NCBI RefSeq assembly: GCF_022771645.1
Contig: NZ_JALFCU010000041.1
Span: forward strand, 1 to 14,600
DNA length: 14,600 nt
Direction: 5' to 3'
Source of the DNA: Selenomonas sp.
GTDB lineage: Bacteria; Bacillota; Negativicutes; Selenomonadales; Selenomonadaceae
Positions 11,495 through 14,600 of the stretch are shown one piece after another. Position 1 is the first letter of the stretch. Every line of letters begins with the position of its first letter. The notes beneath the pieces were generated by a model. The model saw nothing but the letters and a program-made list of their open reading frames with translations, was not told the DNA's origin and did no database searches. Position numbers and translations under genes: made by a program.

Positions 11495-14347
11495 TTACCG
11501 GCTGCACTCGTCGACGAGGTAGGCGATGGACTGGTACGGGAAGCCGGCTTTCGCGGAGAGGCCGATTTCGCAGGTGCGGCTGTTCGAGTAGCCGTGGTCG
11601 CAGTCTTTCGGGATAGCTTCGTTGAGGTGCGTGAGCGCGGACTGGTTGAGCTCGGGGATGGAGAAGCCCTTGTCGCCTGAGAAGCCGCAGCACGTGACCT
11701 TGTCCGGCACGACGACCTTTGTCACGCAGCGCTGCGCGATATCGAGGAATTTTTTCTGCAGGCCCATCTTGACGGACGAGCACGTCATGTGCAGCATGAT
11801 CGTGCGGTCGATCTGATGGATGGGCAGGCGGTCGATGATGAAATCATGCAGGAATTCGACCGTGTCGTAAATGTGCAAGCGCTCATCCATGTGGTGCTGC
11901 ATGCGATATGTGCACGGGCTCATGTCGCAGAGGATGGGCAGCTTGCCATCGTGGCTCGTTTTCAGCAGTGCGCCCTCGAGGTCTTTCGCGAGCTTGTCCG
12001 CGACTTCGAAGATGCCCTCGCTTTCGAACGGCATGCCGCAACAGTAGCGCGCGATGTTCTCCGGGATGATGACGTCGTAGCCTGCGCGCTGGCAGAGGTC
12101 GATCATGACGGCGCTGAGATGGCGCTGGTCGTAGTCGCCTTTCGCGGGGCCCATCATACGCGTCGTGCACGACGGGAAATAGACGATCTGCGGACGGCCG
12201 CCGCCTTTGATCTCAGGCTGGACGGGCACATGGCCGGCCTTCGGCATGCGCGGATTCCAGAGCGGGAGCTTCTTGCCCGTCAGCGTGTGCGTGTGCTCAG
12301 CGAGGTATTTCATGAGCTGCGTGCCGATGAGCGTGTGCGCGGCGTTCGCGCCCGAGAGCGCGACGCGGACGGCGCGGCTCGTCGCTTCGAAATTCTCCGC
12401 GACCTTTTCCGCGCCGTGGAGGCGCGCCGGCGTCATGTGGCTGTGACGCAGCTCCTTCGTGAACATGCCGGTATTGATAGACAGCGGGCACGTCGTCTGG
12501 CAGAGGCCGTCGACGGCGCACGTCTCATCGCCGAGGTACGCGTAGTCTTCCTCGAAGCGCTTGAGGAGCGCCGGATTTTCGCCCGTGAGGCGCAAACGGC
12601 TCATCTCGCGCTGCACGGCCGTGCGCTGGCGCGGCGAGAGCGTCAGGAGATGCGACGGGCACATGACCTGGCAGTAGCCGCATTCGATGCAGCGGTCAAC
12701 GATCTCGTGCACGGGCTTCATGGACTTGATGTGCTCCATGAAGACAAGGCCGTTCGTCGTGATGATGACGTCGGGATTCAGCGTCGTCTCGGGGTCGAAG
12801 GCCTTCTTGATGCGCTTCATGAGCGCGTACGCTTTCTTGCCCCACTCGAGCTCGACGAACGGCGCCATGTTGCGGCCCGTGCCGTGCTCAGCCTTCAGCG
12901 AGCCGTGGAATTTTGTCGCCACAAGGTCGCAAACGTCCTCGATGAACTTCTGGTACTGCGCCTTGCCCGCATCCGTCTCGAAATCCTGCGTGATGACGAA
13001 GTGGACGTTGCCGTCGAGGACGTGGCCGTAAATGATGCCCGCGCCGTAGCCGTGGTCGTCCATGGATTGCCTGAGCGCCATGACGCCCTCGGCGAGGTCG
13101 TCGCGTGGGAACGCGACGTCTTCGATGATGACGGTCGTGCCGATCTCGCGCACGCCGCCGACGGCGGGGAAAATGCCAGCGCGGATCTGCCAGTACAGAC
13201 CGTAGACGGCCGGGTCCTCCGTGAACTCGATGGGATAGAGGATGTCGTATTTTCCAACGACTTCTTTCGTCTCGGCAATCCGCTGCTCGAGCGTGTCATG
13301 ATCGTCCGCGCGCGTCTCGATGAGGATGGCCGCCGCGCCGTCCGGCAGCGTGCGGATGACCTCGGGGATGCCGTCCCAGTCCTCGATGGACTTCAGCGAC
13401 ACGCGGTCGAGGAGCTCGCCAGCCGCGACGAGCGGGCGCGTGAGGTCATGCACGGCGCGGCACGATTCGCGGAGGCTCGGGAAAAACACGAGCGCCGATG
13501 CCTTGTATTTCGCCTCGACGACCGTGCGGTACGTGATCTCGGCGATGAGCGCAAGCGTGCCCTCCGAGCCGATGATGACGTGCTTCAGAATGTCGATCGG
13601 GTCATCGTAGTCGACGAAGGCGTTCAGGCTGTAGCCCGTCGTGTTCTTGATCTTGAACTTGTGCTCGATGAGGTGATGGAGCTCGGGGTCGGCCGCGATC
13701 TCGTCGCGGATGGCTGTGAGCTCGCGGGTGATGGGGACATGCTGCTCGCTCCACGACTGGACGCTCGCGGCGCTTCCAGTGTCGAGCACCGAGCCGTCGG
13801 CAAAGACGAGCTTCATGTCGAGCACGGTCTTGTAGCTGTTGTCCGACGTGCCGCAGCACATGCCGCTCGCATTGTTCGCCGCGATGCCGCCGATCATCGC
13901 GTGCTTGATGGACGCGGGATCCGGGCCGATCTTGCGCTGGTACGGCGCAAGGTACTTGTTCGCGAGCGCGCCGATGATGCCGGGCTCGAGCGTGATCCGG
14001 TCGCCATCGTCGTCGATGTGATAGCCCTGCCAGCCCTCCGTCGCGAGGATCAGCACGGAGTCGGTGAGCGCCTGTCCACAGAGGCTCGTGCCGGCCGCGC
14101 GGAACGTGACGGCGATATGGCGCCGCCCCGCCTCCTGCACGAGGAAGGAGACCTCGTCGATGCTCCGCGCCTGCACGACGATCTGCGGCGTGATGCTGTA
14201 GAGGCTCGCGTCGACGCCGTACGCAAAGCGGCGCAACGGATCGCAGATGATGCGCGCCGCCGGGATCTGCTCGCGGATGGCATGATAATATTCCTGATAC
14301 GCCGGCGCGAGCGCCGCGATATCTTCGGGACGGTTCTGCAGTTTCAT
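11495..14347 (-). CDS. FAD-linked oxidase / Fe-S oxidoreductase, D-lactate (D-2-hydroxyacid) dehydrogenase-like
   Basis: A 950-residue fusion that probably oxidises a D-2-hydroxyacid at FAD and passes electrons to Fe-S clusters. Domains: FAD-binding type 4 (VAO/PCMH) at about 40-265 with FRAAGTSLCGQA (83-94) and IGGIAANNASGMCCG (152-166); FAD oxidase C-terminal domain about 270-530 with GHVLDGNVHF and AEHGTGRN; Fe-S domain with CIECGYCQVMCP (C553, C556, C559, C563) and CAVDGLCQTTCP (C610, C616, C620); then two CCG-type motifs, YCCGMPFESEG (769-770) and TCCGFSGDKGF (886-887), with C807, C812 and C856. The layout is that of Shewanella Dld-II and E. coli YdiJ, so D-lactate or D-2-hydroxyglutarate are likely substrates; the sequence alone does not decide. 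Start ATG at 14347 has AGGAGG 8 bases upstream. The next gene is an NhaC-type antiporter. Confidence 0.92.
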   Translation of the reverse strand: MKLQNRPEDIAALAPAYQEYYHAIREQIPAARIICDPLRRFAYGVDASLYSITPQIVVQARSIDEVSFLVQEAGRRHIAVTFRAAGTSLCGQALTDSVLILATEGWQGYHIDDDGDRITLEPGIIGALANKYLAPYQRKIGPDPASIKHAMIGGIAANNASGMCCGTSDNSYKTVLDMKLVFADGSVLDTGSAASVQSWSEQHVPITRELTAIRDEIAADPELHHLIEHKFKIKNTTGYSLNAFVDYDDPIDILKHVIIGSEGTLALIAEITYRTVVEAKYKASALVFFPSLRESCRAVHDLTRPLVAAGELLDRVSLKSIEDWDGIPEVIRTLPDGAAAILIETRADDHDTLEQRIAETKEVVGKYDILYPIEFTEDPAVYGLYWQIRAGIFPAVGGVREIGTTVIIEDVAFPRDDLAEGVMALRQSMDDHGYGAGIIYGHVLDGNVHFVITQDFETDAGKAQYQKFIEDVCDLVATKFHGSLKAEHGTGRNMAPFVELEWGKKAYALMKRIKKAFDPETTLNPDVIITTNGLVFMEHIKSMKPVHEIVDRCIECGYCQVMCPSHLLTLSPRQRTAVQREMSRLRLTGENPALLKRFEEDYAYLGDETCAVDGLCQTTCPLSINTGMFTKELRHSHMTPARLHGAEKVAENFEATSRAVRVALSGANAAHTLIGTQLMKYLAEHTHTLTGKKLPLWNPRMPKAGHVPVQPEIKGGGRPQIVYFPSCTTRMMGPAKGDYDQRHLSAVMIDLCQRAGYDVIIPENIARYCCGMPFESEGIFEVADKLAKDLEGALLKTSHDGKLPILCDMSPCTYRMQHHMDERLHIYDTVEFLHDFIIDRLPIHQIDRTIMLHMTCSSVKMGLQKKFLDIAQRCVTKVVVPDKVTCCGFSGDKGFSIPELNQSALTHLNEAIPKDCDHGYSNSRTCEIGLSAKAGFPYQSIAYLVDECSR

Positions 14348-14370
14348 GGGCTGGCCCTCCTACACAAAAA

Positions 14371-14409
14371 AGAAGCAAACAGAATCGAATGTTGTTCTTG
14401 TTTGCTTCT
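14371..14409 (-). terminator. Terminator-like hairpin between glf and the oxidoreductase gene
   Basis: Minus strand AGAAGCAAACA (14409-14399) and TGTTTGCTTCT (14381-14371) form a perfect 11-bp stem around a 17-base loop, followed by TTTTT. Its 5' arm begins at the base next to the -10 box at 14410-14415. Transcripts arriving from glf would contain the whole hairpin, while those starting at the local promoter (near 14403) would lack about half of the 5' arm. Confidence 0.7.
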
Positions 14410-14418
14410 ATTCTAGCA
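14410..14418 (-). promoter_or_regulatory. Predicted extended -10 promoter of the oxidoreductase gene
   Basis: Minus strand TATGCTAGAATAGAAGC contains TGC-TAGAAT (TAGAAT at 14410-14415), about 63 bp before the ATG. The -35 position is poor. Two direct copies of GAAATTTT (14440-14447 and 14458-14465), 18 bp apart, lie just upstream and could be a regulator site, but this is weak. Confidence 0.5.
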
Positions 14419-14463
14419 TAGATTTGTGCGGTTGTGGGAGAAATTTTGAACGATAACGAAATT

Positions 14464-14600
14464 TTATGACAGCGCCTGCACGGCATCGAGCGCCGCGCGG
14501 ATCGTGTCATCCATGTCGTAGTATTTGTACTCCGCGAGGCGGCCGCCGAAGTGGACGTGCGGCTCCGCTTTCGCGAGCGCTGCATATTTCGCGTAGAGCG
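14464..14600 (-). CDS. glf: UDP-galactopyranose mutase, C-terminal end (partial)
   Basis: Only the last 45 codons are in the window, ending in TAA at 14464-14466. The peptide contains VHFGGRLAEYKYYDMDDTI, matching the conserved C-terminal GRL..Y.YYDMD motif of Glf, a flavoenzyme that converts UDP-galactopyranose to UDP-galactofuranose for cell-surface polysaccharides. The arginine of GRL and the tyrosine pair are present. The rest of the gene, and whether it sits in a polysaccharide cluster, lies beyond the right edge. Confidence 0.88.
   Translation of the reverse strand, partial: LYAKYAALAKAEPHVHFGGRLAEYKYYDMDDTIRAALDAVQALS

Noticed and set aside
11789..14416. An 875-codon open frame on the plus strand opposite the FAD/Fe-S oxidoreductase
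   Set aside because: It is rich in Arg, Asp, Ala and His with no domain pattern, has no ribosome site, and mirrors a clear 950-residue enzyme. Such antisense frames are expected in GC-rich coding DNA.
1..14600. tRNA or rRNA genes, CRISPR arrays, IS transposases and att sites
   Set aside because: I looked for cloverleaf ends, array-like repeats and transposase motifs and saw none. Negative by eye only; a covariance-model search was not possible.

Overview
The window looks like chromosomal DNA from a GC-rich, low-GC-lineage-type anaerobe, most likely a Negativicutes member (Selenomonas/Mitsuokella-like). This is an inference from the Firmicutes-type rpiB-glyA-upp order, strong AGGAGG ribosome sites, intrinsic terminators, a CSSRE-free lactate-type FAD/Fe-S oxidase, and protein sequence style; no rRNA or other phylogenetic marker is present. 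Every recognised protein gene lies on the minus strand, so the window reads biologically from right (14600) to left (1).

Right to left: the 3' end of glf (UDP-galactopyranose mutase); a large FAD plus Fe-S oxidoreductase resembling D-lactate/D-2-hydroxyacid dehydrogenases; an NhaC-family antiporter; a compact type I toxin-antitoxin-like locus (20-26 residue hydrophobic peptide on the minus strand, about 100-nt RNA on the plus strand); an unrecognised secreted protein; a very small GTG-start gene; a hicA-hicB toxin-antitoxin pair; the rpiB-glyA-upp operon (sugar phosphate, one-carbon and pyrimidine salvage); a methyl-accepting chemotaxis protein; and a polar amino acid ABC importer operon (binding protein, permease, ATPase) followed by a cytidylate-kinase-like gene that runs off the left edge.

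The non-coding DNA is unusually rich in palindromic elements. A two-hairpin repeat of about 54 bp occurs at least five times, always in the same orientation relative to transcription: three times just after a stop codon, once in a composite cluster between rpiB and glyA, and once inside the NhaC-like gene, where it occupies exactly 18 codons and keeps the frame open. A separate imperfect palindrome of 162 bp fills the glyA-upp gap. Terminators and promoters are closely interleaved, for example a terminator whose 5' arm abuts the -10 of the next gene.

Most notable for follow-up: the in-frame palindromic insertion in the antiporter; the type I toxin-antitoxin locus with an inverted duplication of the toxin mRNA leader at the start of the antisense RNA; and a chemoreceptor whose N-terminal signalling helix appears about 50 residues shorter than its C-terminal partner.
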